Assembly: GCA_963678705.1 (NCBI GenBank) | Contig: OY783209.1 | Coordinates: forward strand, 19,949,311-20,013,310 | Reading direction: 5' to 3' | Origin: Panorpa germanica | Lineage: Eukaryota > Arthropoda > Insecta > Mecoptera > Panorpidae | Length of the DNA: 64,000 nt | Shown here: in pieces, positions 1-11,563 of the stretch | How positions within the stretch are numbered: the first letter of the stretch is position 1 | Layout: each line of letters begins with the position of its first letter | Made by a program: the position numbers and the translations under genes | The notes under the pieces: generated by a model | The model's input: the letters and a program-made list of their open reading frames with translations, nothing else | What the model was told of the DNA's origin: nothing | Database searches by the model: none

Positions 1-69
1 TGTAATTACAATTTGAACTTTTGCGTTTGTTTTATGCATAACCTCCACAGACAATAATGAAAATATTCG

Positions 70-313
70 TTGTGGGCTTAACCCGCCCTCTTAGAGTATT
101 CGTTTAAATAAATTATATTCTAGGATTAAGGGAGACAGCGTCTGTCTATTACCATTAAAGAAATATTTGTTAAAAAGGATAGCATATACTTTACAGAGAC
201 TGTATTGAATAAAATAGCATAAAAGTAACAAGTACCAAGTGTAACAGTGAAAAATATATTTTGCTTTTCTAACCACATCTCGTTTCTTTCTCACTTATCA
301 TATTCCTACAACA
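70..313 (-). mobile_element. Probable solo LTR, copia-like
   Basis: Read on the minus strand this stretch begins TGTTGTAGGAATATG and ends with a GGGTTAAGCCCACAA-type terminus, as copia-class LTRs often do. It is flanked by ATTCG at 65-69 and TTTCG at 314-318, a 4-of-5 match to the 5-bp target duplication expected for this class. No internal coding region lies on either side, so a solo LTR left by LTR-LTR recombination is the simplest reading. The 67-residue open frame inside it is not taken as a gene. The assignment rests on termini and flanks only. Confidence 0.4.
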
Positions 314-2274
314 TTTCGGAGTGAAAATGATCTAAAAGAAATATTTTCAAATGTGAAAGAAACAGCTACTTAATCAATGATGTTGGTAAAAGAAAGAATA
401 TTTTTATGAAAAGTTCTGACAGCGTACACAAAATCTGTAACTGGTAGGGAATCAATTAGAACTAAAAGTGACTTTGTATACCAATTTTAAATATCAGATT
501 TTAATTCACTGTGAAAAATTTTATGCGAACTATAATTGATTTGTTGTGTTTTCGTCTAACTTGTAAATCGTTAGAATTGAAATGTATTAGTGACTAGAAC
601 TTCACCTAGCAATCTATTTCACCAAAATGTTTACGGGGGGGCTGGTTGCTGAACTCATACTTATCGCAAAAATGATTAAGCGTTGTCAGTTATGAGAAAT
701 AACAGTAAACGGCTCGGTACATTTAATACCATCTCCACTTCCGCAACACAAATTACTGTTTCTTTTAATATCTTAACTAACTTTTGCGATAACTATGAAT
801 TAAGCAATCGTCCTTACTATCATATAAAAAAACTAATATTTTAGCCAAATAAATTGGAAAGCTTTGACTGTATATTAGACAGTGGCCAATGGTCGACTTT
901 CATAAATGTGCAAGAGACGCGTGCCTCATGCCTCATAAAAGCAGAGGTCTCAAATTCATTTAACAAAATGAAAAATCGTGTACATTCAATCCTATAAAAA
1001 ATAAATAGTGCTAATAGCTATAATTTTACGTAAATAGCTAGTTTGATAGCTATATATATTTTTTTTATTGATTTTTTAATCAGTTAGTAAAAATGATGTA
1101 TAGGTTCAAAGTTGATGTATTTCTATAACAGTATACGCGTTTGGTGTAAAATTTAACTGCGCGTAGTTTTATTATATAGTTTCTGTGCATGATGAGTCAG
1201 TATTTTAATGTGATGGTGTAGTGTTGTAATCATTGGGTAAGTAGTGCGTTTGTTTTGAACATCTGTTCTATATGATCCGCACTTTGTTCATGTTGGCCTT
1301 GCATGTATTTCTCCAGATTTGTGCCCCGTTTGTTAATGTTAGTTTTATAGGAGACAACACCATACGGACGGACATATAAAAGAAAAAGTGACAGCATTAA
1401 TAATTTTATTTTAAGACAGATATTTAAGACAGACGTTTAAGACAGATAAGAACCAAAGAACAACACTGTAATAAGAGGTTAATCCACCCCGGAACAAGTA
1501 TAACATTTTTTTTGTTTTAGAAATACATGTGTATTTATATATCATACTTACATACTACGAATATATAAATTTGTGAATATATTTACACAAAAAATTATTA
1601 AAAAAATATTAAAATAGACGGAGACGGGTTTCGCTTTTCCGCGAAACATATTTGCATGTTTAGGAATCGTCAATATAAAAAATTATAAAAAAAGTTTAAA
1701 TTTTCTTTTGTAAAACTGTGTGTGTGAGTTGTTTAACGGAAAAAGGTTATTTTTAAAATTTTAAACAAAAAATTAAATTAAAAAAATACTAGTTATCCAA
1801 TCTTAAAAATCTTATTTTTCTATTGATAGATAAAAATAAGTTTCGAGATAAGCACAAAAGAAAAAAAAGTATTGTATAGTATACTCGTATATTGCGGTGC
1901 TTAATTCAAATAGCTATACGAGGTGTAGACTGTAGTAGAAGTGTTTATGCAGTGTCTCTCGCTTATGCATTAGAATTGTTTTTAATGTTTCGTCGGAAAA
2001 ATGTTAAGTGTAACAACGAATTGTTGTAAAGTGTTACATGAAACGTGCAAAAACCGCTACTGCAACTTATAATTTATTGAAAGAAGTGTCAGTTCTATTA
2101 TCTAATAACCGCTCTTCGTAACTTAATTAATATACAGAATATTTATGTTGATAAACTTAAATATTCATTTGATCTCCTAATATTTTTATAAAGTTCTAAC
2201 ACCAGAGCGCTTGAACAATTTTACTAAATTAAAGTCTACAAAATTTATGATATAAAAGTAATAGGGTAGTTTAT
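314..2274. other. Gene-free AT-rich stretch
   Basis: No open frame or spliced exon could be supported. Small features only: three TTTAAGACAGA-like steps near 1415-1450, a perfect short hairpin at 1628-1647, and an ATACTCGTAT motif at 1881-1890. It lies downstream of the probable last exon at 2275-2444 on the minus strand and may include that gene's 3' region. Confidence 0.5.
1628..1647. repeat. Short perfect hairpin
   Basis: GTTTCGC at 1628-1634 and GCGAAAC at 1641-1647 are exact reverse complements around a 6-base TTTTCC loop. It stands out in AT-rich surroundings. It does not match the histone 3' stem-loop consensus, and no Helitron CTRR end follows it. Its function is unknown. Confidence 0.4.
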
Positions 2275-2444
2275 TTAATCGCTAAAAAATGAGATATTTT
2301 CATAGTCCAAAGGTGGCGTTGTCGTAGGTGCTGATGGCGCCACTGTGACAGGTTCTTCAATTACGTCTCTTAGTGTAGAAGGTGCAGCAGAAGTCAATTC
2401 AATAGGGACCATATAGCCTAATTCGTCCAATTTAAATTCAACTT
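2275..2444 (-). CDS. Probable last exon of an unidentified gene
   Basis: On the minus strand a TTTTACAG splice acceptor (AG at 2446-2445) opens into about 56 codons ending at a TAA stop (2277-2275). The intron would be phase 1, since the first two exon bases complete a split codon. The peptide starts near VEFKLDELGYMVPIEL, then becomes Pro/Thr/Ala-rich (VTVAPSAPTTTPPLDYEN) and ends ISFFSD. It reads as a disordered acidic C-terminal tail. Codon use is balanced and the local GC content is higher than its surroundings, which supports coding. No family is recognised. The upstream exons, at higher coordinates on the minus strand, were not located; they may lie several kilobases away or outside the window. 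Confidence 0.5.
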
Positions 2445-3502
2445 CTGTAAAATAAATTAAAATGATAAAAACCTATAAGAAGGCACATCAAGTGGAAGTT
2501 GTAACATGCAACCACTTTAAATCCGCTTCAAAACTTGGTACACTAATTACAACAAATGTGTATTACTCGTTATTGTTGCAATGGATTTTCTTAAAATAAA
2601 GTGACCAGATTACGCCTTCCTTAAATGTCAAAAAACTTGAAAGTCTCTTAGTTATTAGCTGGGAGTTTGCTGAGTTATTACCCTGATTTATCTAACCTAT
2701 CAAATCAATTGATTTCCCGTCTGATTAGTGATGCATGATACAATGATTCCGTAATCATCAACATGTCAAAAACTTTACAATGATAACTGAAATTGATATT
2801 TTGTTCGAATTCACTGCATTCATATTTATATTCATTTATGAATTATCCGATATACTCGTATCCCATAAATGCGGGGCAGTCCAATATAATACACAACACA
2901 TTCTTCTTCAAAGTCTCTATTATTATATTATTACACGACATTTTACTTTTCTATCAATTATTTTGCTTCAAAGTTATTTAGTATCTTATAATTAGGTTGA
3001 GAACTCATACTTTCAACTCAAATATTGGTTACCAAGGGTATATTAGCGGTCCTAATTTATTAAATATCCAAAATTTGGCGGATATACTCGTATATCTTCT
3101 TAAAGTTTGCATTTTATTTTATTGCGTAATATTCTTGTTAATATCTTAGTAGTAGATGACGTCACGAACTCGTAAGAATATAATTGTAATGCAAATTTTT
3201 ATAAATTTATTTTTCTATTTATATGACGACATTATATTAAAATGTTATTGGTCGTCGCAACAGCTTCTACAGCTTTGACGTTTAATACCGCATCTTGGCA
3301 AATGATAGTGAACTAAAGTCATTTTTTGTAACTTTTTACTCCTTTAATTATTTAATAATAATTAAATAAGAAATAAGATGACTATTTGAATCGTTAATAA
3401 CTTCTATAATATTGCGAATTGAATTAATCATTGAATGTGATATTTAAGGTTTTAATAAGCAATTCATATATATATATATAAATTCAGTTATGGTTCACAA
3501 CC
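2445..3502. other. Non-coding stretch, possible intron
   Basis: If the exon at 2275-2444 is real, this is intron or flank. There is a short TA-type microsatellite at about 3467-3481, and the 11-mer TATACTCGTAT occurs at 2851 and 3083. The open frames at 2780-2995 are AT-rich chance frames. Confidence 0.4.
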
Positions 3503-3949
3503 TAATGAGCTTGTGTCGTAATTTCTATAAAACTGTGCTATATGTTGATAAAATTGGAACTTCAAATGTTCAATTTTTTTTTTATAACTCCTTATATGTT
3601 AGAAGATATTAACAATTAAAAATGTCATTTTTCGCTTTAATTATTAAAGGGATGCACTGTTATAGAATATTTCAAGACATGTGACGTCACGTCCGCTAAG
3701 TTACTACCTCTTTCATACAACAGAGCGTAAAAGAGATAGCATTTTCAACACTGCACCCTTATTTATATAAAATATAACCTATCCCTTAGTAGTACAAACA
3801 TGTTACGTCATAAATATGGCCGAGATCTGTACTACAAGCGGAAACTACAACTCGAATTTTTAAATGCTATATATTCGTCAACATTTAGATATTTAGTAAA
3901 ATAAAAACGCCAATATACATTTATTAACATTAATTTTATTTAACAATTG
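3503..3949. repeat. Dispersed repeat family, copy A
   Basis: This segment is clearly homologous to 21443-22036. Shared blocks in order include TAATGRGCTTGTGTC, AACTTCAAATGTTCAATT, a TATGTTAGRAGATATTAAC block, ATTATTAAAGGGAT, a CATGTGACRTCAC block, a CATAAATATGG/CATACAAATATGG block and ATTTAGATATTTA near the end. Copy A lacks about 150 bp that copy B has. There is no coding capacity. Copy B interrupts a gypsy fragment, so the family appears mobile. Its class is unknown. Confidence 0.6.
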
Positions 3950-5419
3950 GACAGTCTACCCCAATTCATCTATCCAATTATTTTCATTCAATTCATTTAA
4001 TAATTAAACAATTAAAAAATTAAAACAATTATTAAGTAGTTGATGTCATTTCCTTCATAACCTTCTTCTTTACTGGTATTTGCCTATTCATGTTGCTAAC
4101 AATATTGCTGCTCCTACTATGACGACCTCCTACTATGTTGGCAATATTTATGGTGTCGTAGACTCATATATAAGTCAGATACACCGCTGCTAAATAAGTT
4201 TTTGAGTACGTAAATACATAATAAATTTAATTTATTAACAAATAAAATAGAAAATGACACAACGACAAATAGGTAAGATTACTAATTATATTATATTAAG
4301 TAGTTGGCGTTAACAAATATTAAACGATAAAACGTAATTCAAACTTGAAATAGAGATATCTCTATGCACGTTTCAATATTTAATTCAATAAACACTACGC
4401 TAATATACGCTAATGAATCAATATAACATTAAAGAAGCGAACAGTCGACCCATACAAATTCAGTCACAACCCAATTGAACCGTTTATAGTGGAAGAAGAA
4501 AGAAAATAGCGCGCTGGTTGTACCCCAGTAAACTATTTGGTGAAGTGCCCTATTTAGTGACGTTTCTATCACTATTTCACTTCAATTATAGTTCGTACCA
4601 ACTTTATCTTCATTTGTATTCCGACAGGTGGAGTAATTTCGCCATTTGTAGCCGATAAAATAGACATTTTATATGAAAAAATGTGAGAAACTGAAATATA
4701 AATGAACTCTTTCATGACAAAAAAATCATGCCGCATCTTCAATATGATGTCAAAGTTACTCCAAAATGTTTACTGGGACGGATCCACACATTCGTGTTCG
4801 TTCCAGGTAAATAGAACATTTGTACACGAGAACGCATGTGTTGACCTGATGACCCGCCTTGATTTTGGTGATAGTTATGTATAGGCATGGGCGTACACGG
4901 GAACTGTGACATGACAGAGCAAAACTTGAAATCCCGTTCTGTTTAGTGAATATTATTTGTTTGGTAATCTATTACTCAAGAAAAGTAAAATAAAATGATT
5001 GCCCTTTTAATCTCAAAATGGCTGCAAAAGTTCAAAATTAAATTGAAGTTTGACACTTTTAAATGATGAAAAAAATAATATTGTTTACCCAAATGCATAA
5101 TACGTCATTTTATAAGATTCTAAATCAGTCAGACGAGATTTCAATGTAATTTTATTTATGTAATGGTCCCGATGTTGCGACATATTTTATGTTAGAATGA
5201 TGAATGAAAGTCTGGCTCGTGGAAATTCTTATAGTTTATTAAATACTGATGTATTTGACCTTTATTTATATCCAATAACATTTTTATTTATACCAACGAT
5301 GCATCTCTTTAATTCTTACTCAAAATGTTGTGTAGTGTCTTATAATGAATAGTTTATACGAAATAAAAAACCCGAACACGGCCGGTCTCCTATAATCTGA
5401 GACGATCTAATCACTTTAC
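3950..5419. other. Gene-free stretch
   Basis: Nothing was recognised. A 60-codon plus-strand frame at 4702-4884 (starting MNSFMTKKSCRIF) contains a CAG/GTAAAT donor-like site at about 4806, but it has no partner exon or family match, so it is not called. The 3' region of the LRR gene lies at its right edge. Confidence 0.4.
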
Positions 5420-6877
5420 CTAAGACTTTAGAATAAACCTCATAGTCCATGCATTCATAAATAATGTGCACATATTCTTACACACAAATTCTATACAAAT
5501 AAATTTACCTAAAAACTTCTCCGGTTTATTTCTCCAAATTTGCAATCTTTTAACCACTTTTAATTTTGTTATTCCATATATGACAATGAAAATTACAATC
5601 TGCGCAATAATCGTTCCTATAATTGTCAAAATTACAGTCTTTAGAATAAAATCACTATTTTGTGTTTCCTTAGTTGTCATTTTCGTTTTATTATCAGAAT
5701 TTTTTAAATATATTAATGATTTATAGGGAGAGTTCATAAAATTGTTATTACAAGCGAACGAAATTGGGTTGTCAACTAAAATTACTTTATTTAAAAATGG
5801 AAAGCTTTTTATATTGAATTTTAAATCAATACATTTTAAATTATTGCCGCCTAAATTCATTTCTTCTAATTTATAAATGTTGAAGTTGTCAAACTCTAAT
5901 GTCAAATTATTTAATGTGTTGTTAGATACGTCAAACTCTGTTAAGTCTTTATTAATTTTTATATAAAGATCGCTTATATTATTATTATTTATTTTTAAAT
6001 ATCTGATGTTTAAATTATTATATTTTATATTATTTAAATAATTATGTGATATATCAATGTATGCTGCGTTTTTTAAGGTTATGTCAATATAAGTTAACCT
6101 GTTATTTGCTAAATTAAGTAACATTAAGTTATGTGTATTATTAAATAGATTTTTTGGTAATGAACTTATGTGATTATTGTTTAAATAAAGTTCTTTTAAT
6201 GCACATATGTCGTCTTTAGAATAAGTCAACGATGTAAATGAGTCATAGTTAATACTTACAATATTATTGTGCCCTAAATTTAAATATTCTAAGTTTCTTA
6301 AACCGGACAACATTTCTTTAGAGATAGCTTTTAAGTTGTTATTATTTAAGTATACATATATTAATTGAGTGGTATTTTCGAAAGCATACTCTTCAATACT
6401 AAAGATTTTGTTAAAACCTAAATGGAGAATTTCTAGAAATCTTAAGCTGGTAAACAATGTCTTCTTAACTATTCTAATATTATTGTATTGAAGGTCAAGG
6501 TGTGTCAATTCCTTTAAGTTAGAAAATGTGTTGTCATTTAATGTCTGTAGATTATTCAATATAATCGTTATTTTCTTTAATCTCATTGGAAACGGTTGGG
6601 CGGCAATTTCAGAAATATTACAATCTATTAATTTAAGTGTTTTTAGTAGTTTAAATGGTTTAAAAGTATCAGTGTTTAATATTTGAATATCACTTTGCTC
6701 AAGAATTAGGTTATATATTCTATCTTTATGCAAATCTGTCGAAAAACGTAATTCAGTAACAGTATTACACGTAACGACTTTGTCAAATAAAAATTCATTT
6801 TTAGTGGAATGACAACATTGTGAACCATTCCATGTTAGTGTTAAAAGCAACATTACTTTTATAAACATTGTGCACAT
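5420..6877 (-). CDS. Leucine-rich-repeat single-pass membrane protein
   Basis: Intact single-exon frame of 485 residues. Residues 1-22 form a signal peptide (hydrophobic VMLLLTLTW core). About residues 50-390 hold a run of extracellular-type LRRs of LxxLxLxxNxI form; clear examples are LTHLDLQYNNI, LEILHLGFNKI, LEYLNLGHNNI and LKELYLNNNHI. Near residues 411-436 lies one membrane segment (ILTIIGTIIAQIVIFIVIY), followed by a basic tail of about 47 residues with several cysteines. There is no TIR, Ig or kinase domain. The predicted topology is ectodomain outside and short tail inside, typical of insect LRR adhesion or co-receptor proteins, but I cannot name the orthologue. The start is the first Met before the signal peptide. 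The frame is undisturbed, which suggests selection. Several Asn-x-Ser/Thr sites fit a secreted ectodomain. Confidence 0.85.
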   Translation of the reverse strand: MCTMFIKVMLLLTLTWNGSQCCHSTKNEFLFDKVVTCNTVTELRFSTDLHKDRIYNLILEQSDIQILNTDTFKPFKLLKTLKLIDCNISEIAAQPFPMRLKKITIILNNLQTLNDNTFSNLKELTHLDLQYNNIRIVKKTLFTSLRFLEILHLGFNKIFSIEEYAFENTTQLIYVYLNNNNLKAISKEMLSGLRNLEYLNLGHNNIVSINYDSFTSLTYSKDDICALKELYLNNNHISSLPKNLFNNTHNLMLLNLANNRLTYIDITLKNAAYIDISHNYLNNIKYNNLNIRYLKINNNNISDLYIKINKDLTEFDVSNNTLNNLTLEFDNFNIYKLEEMNLGGNNLKCIDLKFNIKSFPFLNKVILVDNPISFACNNNFMNSPYKSLIYLKNSDNKTKMTTKETQNSDFILKTVILTIIGTIIAQIVIFIVIYGITKLKVVKRLQIWRNKPEKFLGKFICIEFVCKNMCTLFMNAWTMRFILKS

Positions 6878-7954
6878 TTTCTTATTTCACTTTGAGATAA
6901 TTACAACACTTTTCTTTTAACGAATTTTAAGTAAATGTTTTTAATTTTCGTATAGTTTTTAATTTCGCGCGTCACTTGAGAGGCAACCTTACTAAGAACA
7001 CCGACTGAAGTTAAAGTTGCTGTACTAGTTGATATTTATAAAAACCAACGTTTATTATTTTTACTTTTAATATAAACATTACGTTGGCCTTGAGTTCACA
7101 TCTTGTTCAAGTATTACGTAAATATTTTATAATATTATAAACAGCGTAGTGGCGTTTATTTAAATAATTTTATATTATTAGTGGTGTACTTTATTTCAGT
7201 ACTGGTATAAAATGTTGAAAAAAAAAATAAAAAAATGGCAGAAATGTAGGGCAAAGTTTATAGAACTGAAAGGAGATTACTTTAAGAAATAAAAATAAAT
7301 GTTACAAATTGCGTCTTTATTCATAACACGGGTACTTATTGACCGACCATTGGAAATGATAGTAATAGGACCTGTTCAATTAGAGTACTGTTTCTTACCT
7401 GATAGATAAGGATTTAACCTCGGGATTAGAGGTAATGTGCTAAAACTTGTTTTTTTTTTAAATTGTAACATTTTTAGTGAATTATTAACTTATTAGCGTA
7501 CTACGTAATGAATTTTTTAGTTGAACGTTTCAAGCTCATAATTCGCATTTAACTAGCTAGCAAAATTAGCTAAAAAAAAATTTAGTTTCAAAGCAAACAG
7601 AAAAATTTTACAACACCTTAAAAAATCACGATAACCCATTAATACAGCATCTTGGACAATACACACACGACAGCCTACCCTTCAAGAACAAATACAGACT
7701 ACCGAAGGACACAATACTCTAGGAGAATACTGCAGAACATGCTTCTCCATATGTAAAATACCCACCATAGCAAAGTAGAGTTTTTTAAACTTGTTTCCCT
7801 ACACAACACACAAGACATTATAATAATAAGACACTCCTATAAAATATAAGACAATACGGATTAAGGCTTAGGCTAGGCACCTTATGTTAGATTAAGATGC
7901 AATGTATTTAATATTAAGTAATATCATTTGACAAATAAAATGAACTTTGAACTG
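6878..7954. other. LRR gene upstream region and possible LINE tail
   Basis: The right neighbour of the LRR start would hold its promoter, but no clear TATA box or initiator could be fixed. The last 40 bases before the copia target site read AAATAAAATGAACTTTGAAC, a polyadenylation-like and short-tandem ending of the sort left by LINE 3' tails, so part of 7600-7954 may be a decayed LINE end. No frame is supported. Confidence 0.3.
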
Positions 7955-7959
7955 AATTT

Positions 7960-8130
7960 TTTTGTGATTTTAAGACTGACAACAAACTAACTACTAAATA
8001 TTTTATATCTATATATAAAATAATAAGAGTAACAAAAACATGTGCTGAAGGCAATTTAATATATTCAATAATCACACAAAAACAAAAGCTTATTAATAAC
8101 AAAGCCTACTGAATATGACAAAATTCAATA
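7960..8130 (-). repeat. Copia downstream LTR
   Basis: 171 bp, matching 17989-18050 plus 20589-20692. The right boundary is set by the purine tract at about 8131-8145 and the left by the AATTT duplication. Confidence 0.8.
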
Positions 8131-8163
8131 CTTTCCCTTCATTTTACAGTTAGGTATTTCTTT

Positions 8164-9717
8164 TTATAGGTTATTTTTGATAGCACTAAGTCCAAGTTTA
8201 TTACATAACACTATGTGTCTCGGTCTAGGCAAGGGTTTTGTCAATAAGTCAGCTAGTTGATTTTCAGATGAAATTTTCTTCACGCTGATTTCATCCTCGG
8301 TTACAAGTTCCCGAACAAAGAAGTGTCTTACACGTATGTGTTTAGTTCTTTTATGGAACTCCGGGTTTTGTGAAAGTTTCAAAGCTGCTTCATTATCAAT
8401 GTAGAGGTCAGGATTTCTTTGTAGTTCCACCATATCTGCCATCAGCCTTTTCAGCCACATAGCCTCCTTCGCTGCTTCACTAGCTGCTACAATCTCAGCT
8501 TCTGTGGTTGAGATGGCCACTGATGACTGCCGCTTACTAATCCAGGAAATGCAGCCACCTGCATACATGCTTAATACTCCAGAAGTGGACCTACCAGTTG
8601 TAATGTCCCCTGCATGATCAGCATCACTATAGCATAACAATACTTTTTCACAATTAATTTTATAAATGATTCCACGATCCAAGGTTCCTTTTATATATCT
8701 TAAAATCCTTTTAACCTTCAACCAGTCTTGATAGGTTGGATTTTCTAGTGACCTGGACAATACTCCCACTGCGAAAGCTAAATCAGGTCTTGATCCAATC
8801 ATGAGGTACATTAGTGCACCTACAACCTGTCTATATGAATAACCAGCAATGTCATTCATTCTCTCTAGTGGGGTTGACACAGGTTTGCATTCTTCCATTT
8901 TAAGATTTTCTAAAATCCTTTTAGCATAAGAAGATTGACTTAATTTTATTCCATTTTCAACATGTTCATTTTCTAATCCCAAATAAAAATCTGCAGGTTT
9001 ATATGTTATTTTAAATTCATTTTTCAGATTAATTAGAAACATTTCTTGACTATTTGAAGCCAAAAGTCCGTCATCAACAAATATAGTCAACATAAGTTTT
9101 TCATTTCCATTTTTCATTACAAATAAACATGGATCAGCATCACTTTGCTTAAACCCAAGTTTATACAAAAATTCATTAAAGCGCTGATTCCAGCATCGAG
9201 GTGCTTGTTTCAATCCATACAAACTCTTCTGCAGTCTACAAACAAGTGCACTACCATCTTTGTAGCCATTAGGTTGCTTCATATAAATATGACTTCCTTC
9301 ATTATCAATATTTCCATAAAGAAATGCAGTAGATACATCAAATTGAGTCAATTGCAACTTTTCATCTGCAGCAATGCTTATCAGAGCTCTAACTGTACTC
9401 ATTCTAGCCACTGATTTGATTGTAATCAACATCCTTCTTCTGCATATACCCTTTTATAACCAATCGGGCTTTAAAACGCTCTATAGATCCATCTGGGTTT
9501 TTCTTTACTTTGTATACCCATTTACAAGGTATGGGTTTTATACCATCAGGCAATTTTTCTAATACCCATGTACGGTTGTCAAATAAGGACTTCATTTCCT
9601 GATCCATAGCAAGTTTCCATTCAGAATAGTACTGGCTCTGCATAGCCTCTTCATATGTAGTTGGTTCATTATAGTCATTCATTATGGTATCACAAGACAT
9701 TACAAAATCGGTATATC
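8164..9717 (-). pseudogene. Copia pol, RT and RNase H part
   Basis: Reverse transcriptase and RNase H of the copia fossil. Visible signatures are FDVSTAFLYGNI, QPNGYKD, LYGLKQAPRCWN, the catalytic FVDDGLL box, and the RNase H run SDADHAGD, STSGVLSMYAGG and STTEAEIVAASEA ending near LLTKPLPRP, as in Drosophila copia and 1731. The rest of pol lies beyond the LINE at 15.5-17.3 kb. It has recognisable domains but no longer a single open frame. Confidence 0.9.
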
Positions 9718-9728
9718 TTTGAGGTGGT
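9718..9728 (+). repeat. LINE target-site duplication, left copy
   Basis: TTTGAGGTGGT here is repeated exactly at 15483-15493 after the LINE poly(A). The duplicated sequence belongs to the copia pol target. Confidence 0.9.
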
Positions 9729-9924
9729 GTTAGTTTACATCGAGTCTTCTTGGTGAGCGCACGTGTTTACAATAAACAAAACAATAAAATAAATAGTGAT
9801 CTTTTTTTTTTGCAAATTATAATATAATATTTTTTTTTCGTGATTTATTTGTATTTAAATTATAATTTATATTATTATTAAGTGATATTACTAAGAAGTG
9901 AAGTAACTTCTATTTAATTATCAC

Positions 9925-11366
9925 TTGTTAATTAACTATATGGATATGGAGACTGAACCTCGCGATAAAAATCCGAACAATAAAAACAACTCTGTGACTA
10001 ACAAATCATTTCCTACAGATAAAACATCCAGTGATATAACAGAAAACTTAAATAACAATAGTGACAATGTTAAAAAAATATTTAATAATTTATACAACAC
10101 AGAAACAAAATATGACTCGTATAAAGTAATGATAGTTAAAAATAATAGTGATGGAAATACATTTTTTAGTTCTCTTAAATTAGCAGAAATAATTTGTAAA
10201 ATTAGCAATAAATCTAATATAATAGAAATTAAAAAAGTGGGAAGAAATAGAGTAATCGTTCAATGTGCTAATGCAATACTAGCTAACGAAATTACCAAAT
10301 CAACATTGCTGAAAAACAATGGGTATGAAGCGTTTATCCCATTTTACTGGTGCACAAAAGTAGCTATTATAAAAGGTGTTGATATTGAATATTCGGAAGA
10401 TACAATTTTAAATAATATAGAGTGTCCACCTTTTAAAGTAACGAGAGTGCAAAGGTTAAATCGAAAACTAAGAGTTGACGGAGCTATAAAATATGAACCC
10501 AGTACAACAGTGAAATTATTCTTTGAAGGACTTGCTATTCCTGCTTATGTTTACATGTGGAGAGTGAGACGAGCATGTGAACCATTTGTACAACAGACGA
10601 TACAATGTTATAATTGTTTTAAATTTGGACATGCAGCCACAAAATGTAGAGCAAAAGTAGCAAAATGTAAATTCTGCGGAAGTGAAGATCATTTACGTAC
10701 TGCATGCACATCTCCTAATCCGACATGCATAAATTGTAAACTTAACCACGAGGCTACAGACAATGAATGTCCTGAAAAAGAAGACAAATCAAGATAAAAG
10801 ATCTCATGGCCCAACACAATCTCAGTTTTTATGAAGCAAAATTAGAATTAACAGAAAAAAATACAGACTATTTATACTCAGTAAGAACTCAAAACTCTTT
10901 TGAAGCTCTAAACTACAATGAGACTTTTCCCAATATCACTAATAAATACAATAGTATCAACATAATTCCAACATACAAACCAAACCCTTTAACCAGAAGA
11001 ACCAATACCAGAGTGAATAAATCAAATACAGGTAACTCATTATAAAGATCTTACAGTCAACCACAACCTACGACATCCACTAAAGAACCACTTCCAAAAA
11101 GAAGAAGAGAAGAAAAGAAACCTAACAATGAAGAAAGTGACACATTCCTTAAGAAAACTAATCAAGAAAAAAACAGAAAGCAAATCAACCAAGAGAAACC
11201 TGATATTACAATGGAAAATTATGATAATGATACCTGCTATAAATCAATATATAATAAAAATAATGATGACAAAATTAAAGATACAAACAAAGACCCTAAT
11301 ATTACATCCCAATCTCTTAGAAGCTACAAGAAACAAATATCTAGTGTACAATGGCCAAACTCGTAA
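9925..11366 (+). pseudogene. LINE ORF1, Gag-like nucleic-acid-binding protein
   Basis: ORF1 of the LINE, about 480 codons. The first 290 codons (9925-10797) are open, with an Asn/Lys-rich N terminus, an RRM-like middle (about residues 65-220, KVMIVKNNSDGNTFF onward) and three CCHC-type knuckles: CYNCFKFGHAATKC, CKFCGSEDHLRTAC and CINCKLNHEATDNEC. A one-base shift just before 10797 moves the reading to the frame that holds MAQHNLSFYEAK, the usual I-type continuation after the knuckles. A TAA at 11043-11045 then interrupts a basic tail that runs to a stop at 11364-11366. ORF1 proteins coat LINE RNA and are needed for transposition. The start is the first ATG after the 5' UTR; an ATG a few codons later (MDMETEPRD) is an alternative. 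Confidence 0.8.
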
Positions 11367-11563
11367 GAAAACATCAATATATAAATTAAGTTTATTTTTT
11401 AATAAAAACTCTATTCACATCACTAAACCAAATCGGTTTATAAATTTACTAAAATATTAAATCAACAACAATTATATAAACATAAAGAAAAAATAAAATA
11501 TATAAATAAATCGAAAAACAAGACATCAGATATAAAAATTAATCATTAATTAAAACAGTTAAA

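Noticed and set aside
4702-4884. Possible exon MNSFMTKKSCRIF with a donor-like site
   Set aside because: No partner exon, acceptor or family could be found.
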